Shown piece by piece: positions 24,801-32,995 of a stretch of DNA of 64,000 bases. The stretch is from Desulfopila inferna. Its GTDB lineage: Bacteria > Desulfobacterota > Desulfobulbia > Desulfobulbales > Desulfocapsaceae. Numbering within the stretch: the stretch's first letter is position 1; each line of letters begins with the position of its first letter. The notes beneath the pieces were generated by a model. It was not told where the DNA came from. It saw only the letters and a list, made by a program, of their open reading frames with translations, and did no database searches. Position numbers and translations under genes: made by a program. Where the stretch lies: positions 1 to 64,000 of the forward strand of contig NZ_JAFFQE010000004.1 of the NCBI RefSeq assembly GCF_016919005.1, read 5' to 3'.

Positions 24801-25736
24801 GTGAGAAAAGCCGACCAGGAAGGGGGTGAGGAAGAGAAGCGGGCAAATCATTCATCGCTGCATATCCACATGCTCATGGTGCTTTGTGCATTCCTGGTCT
24901 CCACTTCATTTACGGTCGGTAAGGCCATAACCGAGGGGCTCGATCCCGCGGTTCTGACGCTGGTACGCTTCGTTTTCGCGACCATATTATTGTTCCCCTA
25001 TGTCAAGATCTTTCATGGGCTGCGCTTCAGCTGGTCCCTTCTGATGCGCTGCAGCATCATCAGCCTTTGCCTGGTTATCTTCTTCTGGTGCATGTTTGTC
25101 TCCCTGCGCTATACAACTGCGCTTAATACCAGCATTATTTTTACCCTGGTACCGTCAATTGCAGGTCTCTATGCCCTCATTCTGTTGAAGGAGAGGTTAA
25201 CCGAGGCTAAGCTTGTCGCCCTTGTCTGCGGTATGGCGGGTGCTGTATGGGTAATATTCCGAGGTGATATAGGACAGTTGCTGGCTATGCAGTGGAACAA
25301 GGGTGATGTAATCTTCCTGGCCGGCTGCCTGGCCATGGGATTGTACACTCCGCTGGTCCGCCTGCTGCACAGGAATGAGCCCATGGTTGTCATGACCTTC
25401 TGGATTCTGGTTTCCGGCAGTATCTGGCTTCTCCCCGTTTCCGGCCGTCATATGCTGACGATGGACTGGGGGGCGATTCCGCCCACTATCTGGCTGGGAG
25501 TAGCTTACCTGGCCCTGTTTACCACGGTAATAACCTTCTTCCTCACCCAATATTCCACGACTTTCATCGGGCCAACCAGAGTAATGGCTTATTCCTATCT
25601 CTATCCGGCTCTGGTTTTGCTTCTCGATATGTTTCTCGGCAAGGGGCTTCCCGAGTTAAAAGTTATTCCAGGGGTTCTGGTGGTGCTGGTGGCCATGTTT
25701 GTGATCCAGCGTTCCGCCTCAAAATCAATAGGGTAG
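24801..25736 (+). CDS. EamA/DMT family transporter
   Basis: The protein has about ten predicted membrane helices and two EamA repeats (residues about 25-150 and 165-305), the drug/metabolite transporter pattern. Typical segments are LDPAVLTLVRFVFATILL and the YTTALNTSIIFTLVPS region. The substrate is unknown. Two starts compete: a TTG at 24792 and a GTG at 24801; AAGGG lies just before both, and its spacing favours the GTG. Its 3' end overlaps the convergent ThpR gene by 12 bases. Confidence 0.85.
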   Translation: MRKADQEGGEEEKRANHSSLHIHMLMVLCAFLVSTSFTVGKAITEGLDPAVLTLVRFVFATILLFPYVKIFHGLRFSWSLLMRCSIISLCLVIFFWCMFVSLRYTTALNTSIIFTLVPSIAGLYALILLKERLTEAKLVALVCGMAGAVWVIFRGDIGQLLAMQWNKGDVIFLAGCLAMGLYTPLVRLLHRNEPMVVMTFWILVSGSIWLLPVSGRHMLTMDWGAIPPTIWLGVAYLALFTTVITFFLTQYSTTFIGPTRVMAYSYLYPALVLLLDMFLGKGLPELKVIPGVLVVLVAMFVIQRSASKSIG

Positions 25737-26267
25737 CAGGGGATATCTCTCCTCAAGTGTATGTATCGCGCCTTTTGGGGACAGCCTGCTCGAATAAAGC
25801 TCAAAACAATTCACATCAAACTCATCGAACTGCAGGAAAGCATTCCCTGCCAGAAATTGAGTCAGCCGTTTGAGTGGAGCATTATTGAGACGGGCAATAG
25901 ACACATGGGGTGAAAATTTTCTGCTGTCCGGCGCTATACCGCATTGCACCAGACAAGCATCGATTTTTCTCTTCAAGCGGATAAGCTCCTCCACTGGTTC
26001 CAATCCGGCCCAGATAACGCGCGGTTTGCCCCGTGGAGGAAAATGTCCTACTCCCCGGATACCTATGCTGAAGGGACTGAGACGGACGGTGGAGAGATTT
26101 TCTCTGATATCTTTATAGACGCTACCTTCCACTTCACCGATGAAGCGCAGGGTAATATGAATCTGTTCGACGGGTACCGGCCTTCCTCCAGGCAGAGAAC
26201 GCCCCATTTCATGGAGCAGGGGGCCGATATATTCAGGAATGGGAACGGCGATAAATAGGCGCATCAT
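25725..26267 (-). CDS. thpR: RNA 2',3'-cyclic phosphodiesterase
   Basis: The 180-residue protein has the two HxT/S motifs of the 2H phosphoesterase superfamily: HITLRFIG (about residue 44) and HVSIARL (about 125). Each belongs to one lobe of a symmetric fold. It opens 2',3'-cyclic phosphate ends of RNA; the physiological RNA target is often unknown. The length is standard. It is a separate gene on the minus strand. Confidence 0.9.
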   Translation of the reverse strand: MMRLFIAVPIPEYIGPLLHEMGRSLPGGRPVPVEQIHITLRFIGEVEGSVYKDIRENLSTVRLSPFSIGIRGVGHFPPRGKPRVIWAGLEPVEELIRLKRKIDACLVQCGIAPDSRKFSPHVSIARLNNAPLKRLTQFLAGNAFLQFDEFDVNCFELYSSRLSPKGAIHTLEERYPLLPY

Positions 26268-26328
26268 AAAAAGCCCATAGTGCTGTAGTGGTTAATTGTC
26301 ATAGCTTCCCCCTGGTAAGTGAAGCGGA

Positions 26329-27321
26329 TCACGGGAAGGCTCCCAGGATGTCATCGAGGAAACAGACGGTCCGTTCTTCCAACCAGTAATTCGCAGCCTT
26401 CCTCTTGCCGATAAATCCGACGTGGCCGCCATATCTGGGTATTTCCAGGAATAGATTATCGCTGTCTCGTGCTTCCTCAACAGGATAGCAGCTCAGCGGC
26501 AGAAAAGGGTCGTCCTGCGCCTGAACAAGCAACGTCGGCACTTCAATCGCCGGCAGAAACTGTTTTGCCGAACATTTGGAGTAATAATCGGCAGCACCTT
26601 GAAAGCCATGGATGGGTCCGGTATATTTGTCATCGAAAGCGGCGAAGGTTTTCATTCCCGCCAGTCCTGCGGTATCGTATAGCTTTGGAAACATCGCTGC
26701 CTTAAGGCAAATTTTCTTCTTCAGGCCGCTCATAAAATATTTCATATAGATGCGGTTGTGCCAGCGGCCCATGAGAGCAGCGGAGTCGGCAAGTTGAACC
26801 GGCACCGAGAAAACCACGGCGGCTTTAACGGCTTGCGGAACTTGATCAGCTGACTCGCCCAGATATTTCAAAGTTTGATTACCGCCCATGCTGAAGCCGA
26901 GAAGAGCGGCTTGGCCGTAATTACCGGTGGCAAGCCCATGGCGGAGAACTCTGTGAAGATCATCGGTGACGCCTGAATGATAGAGGCGGGGCAGCCGGTT
27001 CATTTCAGCGGAGCAGCCGCGAAAATTGAGACAGATCACATCCCATCCCTGTTCAACCAGACAGGCCGCCATGCCGAGCATGTTCATGCGCCTGGAATTT
27101 CCTTCGAGACCGTGACTGATCACGGCCAGCCGAGGCGAGTATGATCCTTTGCGCTGCAAATGCCAGTCAATGTCAATAAAATCGCCATCGTCGGTTTCCA
27201 ATCGTTCAGGCAGCGGATCAAGGATAGGTTTCCTGCGGAAAAGAGTGGGGTAGAGCGTTTGCAGATGACCGCTGGTGAAAGGGAAGGCTGGGACATAGGG
27301 AGGAACTGGCAGAACCGGCAT
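26329..27321 (-). CDS. YheT-type alpha/beta hydrolase
   Basis: The 330-residue protein is an alpha/beta hydrolase with an oxyanion HGLEGNSRRMNM segment, nucleophile elbow GFSMGGNQTLKYLG (serine), and a late histidine in RYGGHVGFIG. These match the YheT/ABHD1-like group, whose substrates in bacteria are unknown. It lies 6 bases downstream of tcdA and may be co-transcribed with it. Confidence 0.88.
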   Translation of the reverse strand: MPVLPVPPYVPAFPFTSGHLQTLYPTLFRRKPILDPLPERLETDDGDFIDIDWHLQRKGSYSPRLAVISHGLEGNSRRMNMLGMAACLVEQGWDVICLNFRGCSAEMNRLPRLYHSGVTDDLHRVLRHGLATGNYGQAALLGFSMGGNQTLKYLGESADQVPQAVKAAVVFSVPVQLADSAALMGRWHNRIYMKYFMSGLKKKICLKAAMFPKLYDTAGLAGMKTFAAFDDKYTGPIHGFQGAADYYSKCSAKQFLPAIEVPTLLVQAQDDPFLPLSCYPVEEARDSDNLFLEIPRYGGHVGFIGKRKAANYWLEERTVCFLDDILGAFP

Positions 27322-27327
27322 GATCGA

Positions 27328-28068
27328 TTATTTCTCTGAGCTCAGCTGCAGGATGGCCTGGTTGGCGATATAGAGACCGAATATTCCCGTTAATGTAGGC
27401 AGGCTGCCCAGGACGTTGCGAGTTCTCCCTCTGTCTGCGTGCAGCGGTGCATTTTCCTCCGGTTCGGCAATCTGATATTCGAAATCGACTTTTTCCGTTG
27501 AGTATACACAGGATATACCCCGTCCGATATCTCTGCGGCGCAGCCGTTTGCGTACCATCCGGGCAAGCGGGCAGTTGCTGGTGTCGAAGATATCTCCATA
27601 GCGTATCTTTGTTGGATCGGTTCGTAAGGCCGCACCCATGGATGAAATAATGGGAATTGCAGCAGAGTGTGCGGCGGCCAGAACCTGGATTTTGGGATTG
27701 AGCGAATCGATAGCATCAATAAGAAGATCCGGCGCGGGGGCGAGTATCTGCTCCATGGTCTCTTCAGCGGCGAAAATTTCCAGCGCTTCAACGGTGCAGT
27801 CTGGATTGATGGTGAGGATCCGTTCACTGGCGGCCTCCACCTTGGGCTTACCCAGAGTGGTGGTCAGCGCGAGAATCTGCCTGTTGATGTTGGTGAGCTG
27901 GATGTTGTCGAAATCGATCAGTCGAAAATGTCCAATACCGGCACGTGCCAGGGCTTCCATGGCGTGGCCGCCGACTGCACCAAGACCGACGATGGTAACG
28001 CTGCTCTGCTGCAGCAGTTCAAACTTCTCTTTCCCTATCAATTTGATTATTCGAGTGAATTTTTCCAT
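27328..28068 (-). CDS. tcdA: tRNA threonylcarbamoyladenosine dehydratase
   Basis: The E1-like/ThiF-fold enzyme converts t6A at position 37 of ANN-decoding tRNAs to the cyclic form, using ATP. The nucleotide-binding motif VGLGAVGGHAMEALARAGIG and the following RLIDFDNIQLTNINRQ strand are clear, as is a CPLARMVRKRLRRR basic segment. The length of 246 residues is that of the family when the start at 28068 is used; an in-frame start at 28131 adds 21 residues. Neither has a good ribosome-binding site. It overlaps nothing and is followed by the YheT gene. Confidence 0.88.
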   Translation of the reverse strand: MEKFTRIIKLIGKEKFELLQQSSVTIVGLGAVGGHAMEALARAGIGHFRLIDFDNIQLTNINRQILALTTTLGKPKVEAASERILTINPDCTVEALEIFAAEETMEQILAPAPDLLIDAIDSLNPKIQVLAAAHSAAIPIISSMGAALRTDPTKIRYGDIFDTSNCPLARMVRKRLRRRDIGRGISCVYSTEKVDFEYQIAEPEENAPLHADRGRTRNVLGSLPTLTGIFGLYIANQAILQLSSEK

Positions 28069-28156
28069 TACACATTTTTCATCGGCTTCTGATGTGACAC
28101 CATTATCTTTATGATTCCTGCTCAACAACATATCTAATCATAAAACGGACATTCCG

Positions 28157-29200
28157 CTATTCATTCCAGGAGAACATCTTCGCCCCCACTGCCAGTGCTG
28201 CGGCGGTAAAGACAACAAGGAAAAGACATTCCGACTGCACATCGACGAATGTCGCCCCCTCGTTCATGACCTTGCGAACACCCTGGAGCATGTGGGTCAG
28301 CGGGAAGGCCTGGGATAGCGTTTTCAACCACTGCGGTGAGCCTTCCAAAGAAAACCAGACCTCTGAGAGGAACATCATCGGCCAGGTGATAAAGTTTAAT
28401 ACGCCACTGGTAAACTCTTCGCTGGTCCCTCTTGCCGCAAGGATCAATCCGAGGGCACAGAGACTCAGTCCCCCGAGGAAAAAAAGAAAGAAAACCAAGA
28501 GAATGGAGCCCTGAATCTGAAAATCAAAAATGAGATCAGAGCCAATCCAGACGATTGTCAAAGTGAACATCAGCAGAAATATCCGCGATAAGGTCTGCGC
28601 ACTCAGATATTCCAGGGGGGTGAGAGGGGTCGCCTTCAGCCTTTTCAGAGTGCCGTTTTTGCGGTAGCGCACAACCACATAGCCGACACCCCAAAGAGCT
28701 GAAAACATCATGTTCATGCCGAGCAGGCCGGGGAAAAACCAGTCGATATATCTGATCTCCCTTCCTTTGATGACCCGCTTTTGCGCAATCTTCAGATCTT
28801 CTGGAAGATAAGAGGCGAGGAGGATTTTTTCAGCGAGATATCCCTGCGGAGAAGAGTCGTTTATCCAGTAGGCCGGCTCATCAGATTGCCTGTCGAGGAG
28901 CAGGTCGATCTTGTGATGCCGCAATAACTCTTCTCCCTCCTGGCGATCAGGCAACTGGAGGAAGGTTATCCGCTCCTCTTCCAGAAACGATTCGGGGAGA
29001 GTATTCGGCAGGGAAGACTCCTGCGCCTCTGCAGGGAAAATGCCCACCTTGAATTTCTGGTAATTCTGGTCATCGAAGATGAAGCCGAATCCGATGATAA
29101 TTAGAAAAGGAAAGGCGAAATTCCAGCCGAAGGCGGCCTTGTCCCTGAAAAATTCCAGATTTCTCGCCAGAAAAAGAGACCATACGCGTTTAAGATTCAT
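28157..29200 (-). CDS. ABC-2 type transport permease
   Basis: The 347-residue membrane protein has one N-terminal helix after the KRVWSLFLARNLEFFRDK start, a periplasmic domain of about 150 residues, and five further helices. The segment RLKATPLTPLEYLSAQTLSRI is the ABC-2 permease signature. It exports an unknown substrate with the ATPase encoded just upstream. The start at 29200 was chosen over 29275 because it gives a typical ABC-2 N-terminus and leaves 34 bases after the ATPase gene. Confidence 0.87.
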   Translation of the reverse strand: MNLKRVWSLFLARNLEFFRDKAAFGWNFAFPFLIIIGFGFIFDDQNYQKFKVGIFPAEAQESSLPNTLPESFLEEERITFLQLPDRQEGEELLRHHKIDLLLDRQSDEPAYWINDSSPQGYLAEKILLASYLPEDLKIAQKRVIKGREIRYIDWFFPGLLGMNMMFSALWGVGYVVVRYRKNGTLKRLKATPLTPLEYLSAQTLSRIFLLMFTLTIVWIGSDLIFDFQIQGSILLVFFLFFLGGLSLCALGLILAARGTSEEFTSGVLNFITWPMMFLSEVWFSLEGSPQWLKTLSQAFPLTHMLQGVRKVMNEGATFVDVQSECLFLVVFTAAALAVGAKMFSWNE

Positions 29201-29234
29201 AGTAAAAATGGGGGCATATCCAAGGTTATAATTT

Positions 29235-30128
29235 TTAGTCCCGCAGCTGTTTTCCGGTAAGCTGCAGGAAAACATCCTCTAGATTGGCAGATGATATCGA
29301 CAGTCCCGAGAGTGCGACATTCATCCTGCTGAGATGCCCGATAGCCTCGTGAATGTCTGCGCATTCAATGCGTACCCCTCGTTTTTCCTGGTGCCAGGGA
29401 TAGGGAAAGGCGGGAGGAACATCAGTGGGAGCCACTGCGGGAAGAAATATGGAATTGGTGCCGCAGTGCTCCCTGATCAAGCCGTCTGGGCTCCCTTCCG
29501 CGATTATTCTTCCCTGGTCCATAATGGCAATGCGTTCACAGAGGTGCTCGGCCTCCTCCATGGAATGCGTGGTCAGGATGATGGTTTTGCCTTCGTCCTT
29601 GATCTGCTCGACAATAGACCAGAGATTTCTGCGAGACTGTGGATCGAGGCCTGTCGATGGTTCGTCGAGAAAAACCAGTCTGGGTCTGTTGATAAGGGCC
29701 AGGGCGAGCATCAGGCGCTGCTGCTGCCCTCCTGAAAGTTTATTGTTTCTTCTTTCCAACAGAGGGCCCAGCTCACATCTGGATACCAAGATATCAAAAT
29801 CTTCGGGATCGGTGAAAAGTTTGGCGAAGGTTCGCAGTGTCTCTTTGACGGAAAGAAAATTCAGTAATGAGGTATGCTGAAACTGAATGCCCACCTCCTC
29901 TTTGAAAGAGCTTTTCCGCTGTTCACCCCGGTAGAGAATCTGCCCGGAAGTCGGCTCTATTATATCTTCGATAATTTCGATGGTGGTTGTTTTTCCGGCC
30001 CCGTTAGGGCCCAGCAGACCTAGACAGTCACCCGGATAAATCTTCAGGGAAACATCATCGACGGCAACGGTATTTTTATATACTTTGCGAAGATTTGCTA
30101 TCTCAAGCAGTGGTTTTTGTTCCGGCAT
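29235..30128 (-). CDS. ABC-2 type transporter ATP-binding protein
   Basis: The 297-residue protein has Walker A GPNGAGKTTT, signature LSGGQQQRLML, Walker B LVFLDEPSTGLDPQS and the H-loop TTHSMEEAEHL, all in order. It belongs to the DrrA/NodI-like subfamily that pairs with ABC-2 permeases, and the permease gene follows. The substrate is unknown; drug, lipid or polysaccharide export are all seen for this type. Confidence 0.92.
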   Translation of the reverse strand: MPEQKPLLEIANLRKVYKNTVAVDDVSLKIYPGDCLGLLGPNGAGKTTTIEIIEDIIEPTSGQILYRGEQRKSSFKEEVGIQFQHTSLLNFLSVKETLRTFAKLFTDPEDFDILVSRCELGPLLERRNNKLSGGQQQRLMLALALINRPRLVFLDEPSTGLDPQSRRNLWSIVEQIKDEGKTIILTTHSMEEAEHLCERIAIMDQGRIIAEGSPDGLIREHCGTNSIFLPAVAPTDVPPAFPYPWHQEKRGVRIECADIHEAIGHLSRMNVALSGLSISSANLEDVFLQLTGKQLRD

Positions 30129-30371
30129 GTATTGAATATCACGTGGTATAGTTTTGTAGAAAGTACTGTGTACCTTACAAACAGATCATGTCTTGAAGAG
30201 CTTACGGAAATGCTTTTTCCAATCCGCATTTCCCATCCACTCATTCCACCCTTCCCGAAGCTGAGGAAAGGTAGTCCAGATGTACATTACAATAACGATA
30301 GAGAGTATAAGTCATAATTATAAATCTGAAAGGAATTTTAGCAGATTACAATAGGAAGAATTGATGCGGCC

Positions 30372-30410
30372 TTGACATGCTAACAGTAATCACTTACTTT
30401 TAATAGTAAT
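30372..30410 (+). promoter_or_regulatory. Promoter of the Fur-family operon with possible operator repeats
   Basis: TTGACA (30372-30377) lies 17 bases before TACTTT (30395-30400). AGTAAT is repeated in direct orientation at about 30385 and 30405, around the -10 box, and could bind the regulator itself. Upstream, 30129-30371 contains nothing recognised. Confidence 0.5.
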
Positions 30411-30427
30411 TCCTAAATGAGGAAACT

Positions 30428-30829
30428 ATGCAGCTACGTATGACAAACCAGCGGGAAATGATTCTTGAAGAGCTTCAAAAGAGCAAGAAACATTTCACAG
30501 CTGATGAGCTCTATACCAGAGTGAAAAAGAAAATGCCCCGGATTAGTCTGGCTACTGTTTATCGGAACCTGGAAATTTTATCAGAAATCGGTTTAATTAG
30601 AAAACTTGAGGTCAGTGGCAGGCAGAAACGTTTCGACTGGGATACTGAGGAGCACGACCATATCTATTGTGTTCAATGTCACAGGGTCGACAACCTGGAG
30701 TTGGACAAAAAAAATCTGGGTATAGAGGCTCCCACCTCGGTAGACGGCTATACCATCACCGGATATAGGTTGGAATTTGCCGGATTGTGTGAGAGGTGTA
30801 GCAAACAACAAGAAGAAAGGGAGGATTAG
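30428..30829 (+). CDS. Fur-family transcriptional regulator (PerR-like)
   Basis: The 133-residue protein has a winged helix (TNQREMILEELQ, then ISLATVYRNLEILSEIGLI) and the Fur dimerisation domain with HDHIYCVQC and a second CERC near the C-terminus, which form the structural zinc site. The sequence is consistent with the Fur/PerR group found in anaerobes, where it usually controls iron or peroxide genes. Exact metal and signal cannot be set from sequence alone. It starts three bases before the next gene's overlap region, and the two are one operon. Confidence 0.9.
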   Translation: MQLRMTNQREMILEELQKSKKHFTADELYTRVKKKMPRISLATVYRNLEILSEIGLIRKLEVSGRQKRFDWDTEEHDHIYCVQCHRVDNLELDKKNLGIEAPTSVDGYTITGYRLEFAGLCERCSKQQEERED

Positions 30830-30832
30830 GGG

Positions 30833-31069
30833 ATGGCTGGATGTGCATGCGGGAGAAGCAAGGCATTATCAGAAGATGAGAAAAAAGTTCTTCTGGCATT
30901 CAGGGACTGTGGCAAGCCTGCAGGGGCAAAGGATATTGCCGAAGCAACCGGTCTCGATAAAAAGTTGGTCAGCGATACTGTTGCCAGGCTGAAAAAGAAC
31001 AATCTGCTGGACAGTCCGGTGCGCTGCAAGTACGGCATCACCGGTGACGGTATCAACGCCCTGGTGTGA
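30833..31069 (+). CDS. Small winged-helix protein with N-terminal CxC motif
   Basis: The 78-residue protein starts MAGCACGRSK and continues with a compact helix-turn-helix/winged-helix sequence (GAKDIAEATGLDKKLVSDTV, then LKKNNLLDSPVRCKYG). Three cysteines could bind metal or sense redox state. It begins 4 bases after the Fur-family gene and is followed by a strong terminator, so it is the second gene of that operon. No function is known. Confidence 0.75.
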   Translation: MAGCACGRSKALSEDEKKVLLAFRDCGKPAGAKDIAEATGLDKKLVSDTVARLKKNNLLDSPVRCKYGITGDGINALV

Positions 31070-31092
31070 TATTGTCAGGAATGAAACGTTAG

Positions 31093-31131
31093 AATCCCCT
31101 GAAGCTTTTATTGCATCAGGGGATTTTTTTT
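31093..31131 (+). terminator. Rho-independent terminator of the Fur-family operon
   Basis: AATCCCCTGA (31093-31102) and TCAGGGGATT (31116-31125) form a perfect 10-bp stem with a 13-base loop, followed by a T-run to 31131. Confidence 0.92.
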
Positions 31132-31159
31132 AGATAACAATTTACTCGAGATGAACTCT

Positions 31160-31208
31160 GCGATAAGCCCCGTACGGGCATAAACTCCGTCTTTGAGAAA
31201 GCTGAATT
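31160..31208 (-). repeat. Dispersed repeat, family 1, inverted partial copy
   Basis: On the minus strand it reads GCTTTCTCAAAGACGGAGTT followed by TATGCCCGTACGGGGCTTATC, matching the inner part of the copy near 46.25 kb. Confidence 0.6.
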
Positions 31209-31600
31209 ATTCATCTTTCTGCATCTTTTTTTCAGGATCGTCTGGCAAGTCGAGCTTAAAAACGGTGCCGTTTTGAGCTGAAGAGGTAAATTCTACCCTG
31301 CCGCCTAATATTTCCTCCCCCAACAGTTTCATGGAAAAGGTGCCGAGGCCTCTTCCCGTTTGTTCTTTCGTTGCTGAAATTACGCTGGAATATCCTGTCC
31401 TGTACTTTTCCCGGGATAGAGGTATGATTCCAGACGCAAAAAGATAAACTTCTTTTATTCCTTTCAAACCATACCTTCACCTCTCCATTTAAGTTATCGT
31501 TTGCTGCAGATAATTTAAGGAGCTCTCCTGCTGAAAATAGAGTAATTGTGATTGTCTTCCAGTGCGGCTGAAAAAGAGGTGCCGTGCGAAGCAGCTGCAA
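31207..31600 (-). pseudogene. Frameshifted fragment of a histidine-kinase ATPase domain
   Basis: Two overlapping minus-strand frames together spell a HATPase domain. The first (from about 31600) contains VWNHTSIPGKVQDRIFQRNF. Where TKEQTGRGLGTFSMKLLGEE should follow, that sequence appears in another frame (stop at 31207). A single-base change near 31370 restores the reading. There is no upstream kinase core, so this is a remnant of a larger sensor kinase that was truncated and then frameshifted. A sequencing error could explain the shift, but not the missing N-terminal part. Confidence 0.75.
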
Positions 31601-31674
31601 GATGAATAAGCGAAATCAGGATTCCTGTTGTTGGATTTTGCTCATCGCAATGACCAACCATGAGAGAGGCCGGT

Positions 31675-32166
31675 ATGCCTTGGACGTTCTGGAAAAAAGA
31701 GAGGAAGAGGGCGGTCTGTTCTCAGTTGACGGAACAGTTCACCCCTGTCGCAGGACATGCCGACTGCGGAGCTCCGCCACCTTTACCTCAGCCAATTGCT
31801 CAGTCGCCGGGCCGCATTAAAGTAACTCTAGTCCGGGGCATCTGTGAGAGGTGCGGGGCCTGTTGTGCATTTTTCCCCGTTTCTTTTCCCGAGGATGAGG
31901 CAGAGGAAGGTACGGGCAATAACCTTCTGAGTAGCATGTCCCTCCCTGCGGGGCATTTAAGAAGAGTTATGAAGGGAACTGAAATAAGGCCGCATCGCTG
32001 TATAGCATTGCAGGGTGAGATAGGATTGAAGGTAAGTTGCCTCATCTATAACGATCGTCCGTCAACCTGCAGGATGTTCAGGAGGTCATGGGAGGAGAAT
32101 ATCGGCAACCTTCTCTGCGACAAGGCTCGTACAGTCCTGGGTCTACAACCTTTTTCGCAGTACTGA
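31675..32166 (+). CDS. YkgJ-type cysteine-cluster protein
   Basis: The protein is about 163 residues. The C-terminal two-thirds has the CxxCxxCC cluster (CERCGACC) followed by RPHRC and SCLIYNDRPSTCRMF, the complete YkgJ metal-binding signature (zinc or Fe-S). The first 50 residues are proline-rich and not conserved. The start at 31675 has AGAGAGG five bases upstream; an in-frame ATG at 31660 is possible. It is one of many small Fe/Zn-cluster proteins whose role is unknown. It is convergent with the CBS gene. Confidence 0.8.
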   Translation: MPWTFWKKERKRAVCSQLTEQFTPVAGHADCGAPPPLPQPIAQSPGRIKVTLVRGICERCGACCAFFPVSFPEDEAEEGTGNNLLSSMSLPAGHLRRVMKGTEIRPHRCIALQGEIGLKVSCLIYNDRPSTCRMFRRSWEENIGNLLCDKARTVLGLQPFSQY

Positions 32167-32172
32167 ATACCT

Positions 32173-32817
32173 CTAAATAATAGGTGTGACCCGCTCCACC
32201 GTAACCTTGTTGTCCCATAATTGATCAAGCAGTTTTTCGTTATCGTTTCCGCTTGTCTGGATGGTGACCAGCTGATGATTTTTGCTGAACCCATGGTGCT
32301 GGTAGATCGCCAGGATTTCCCTGTTCTGCTTCTGGAAAATCTTCATCAAGGTGTAAAATGACTCCGGCTGATGATCGATTTTCAAATCAAAACGGCTACC
32401 TGGTTTATCCGTGCTCATCACTTCGATAAAGGCTTCAAGGACATCGGAGATGCTTATTACGCCCACCAGCCTGTTGCCGTCTACCACCGGCAGGCCGTCC
32501 ACTTTGTTTATCCGCATTTTACGAACTGCCTCTACCAGCGGATCATCTGCCGAGACAGTCAAGGGGGAGGAGGTCATGACAGTTCTGATTTCGGTATTCT
32601 CGGCAATATATTCCTCCTCATTGCCTCCTTCTGAATCCAGAATGGAAGGCATGGCTTTTTCAAGATCTCCCGGGCTTATCACCCCGACTAGAATATCATC
32701 CTCAACTACCGGCAGACGGCGTATCCGGTGTTTTGCAAATAGTTCTTCTGCCTGGCGAAGGTTTTGTGCGGGATCGACCGTAACCGGGTCTGTTACCATC
32801 CATAAATTTACAAACAT
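32173..32817 (-). CDS. CBS-domain-pair protein with C-terminal regulatory domain
   Basis: The 214-residue protein has two CBS domains (residues about 6-65 and 85-140, with GLPVVDGNRLVGVISISDV typical) and an ACT-like C-terminal domain (about 145-214). CBS pairs bind adenine nucleotides and report energy state. The start at 32817 is set by AGGAGGAT just upstream; the frame is open further to 32925 but has no such site there. Its target is unknown. It stands next to the FapA-like gene, 178 bases away. Confidence 0.86.
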   Translation of the reverse strand: MFVNLWMVTDPVTVDPAQNLRQAEELFAKHRIRRLPVVEDDILVGVISPGDLEKAMPSILDSEGGNEEEYIAENTEIRTVMTSSPLTVSADDPLVEAVRKMRINKVDGLPVVDGNRLVGVISISDVLEAFIEVMSTDKPGSRFDLKIDHQPESFYTLMKIFQKQNREILAIYQHHGFSKNHQLVTIQTSGNDNEKLLDQLWDNKVTVERVTPII

Positions 32818-32995
32818 CGGGACATCCTCCTGCATTTCATGGAGTTGCATCTGCAGATTAGCCAACAGTATCTTGTGTGATGGCGTCATAAAAGCTGAAT
32901 TTTGCATTGCATGATGTTGAGGCATGCGACGTGTTGTCTGTATCGTCGGAGATCTGCCAACAACAACACTTGTATATCACATTTGAGAGTCCATT

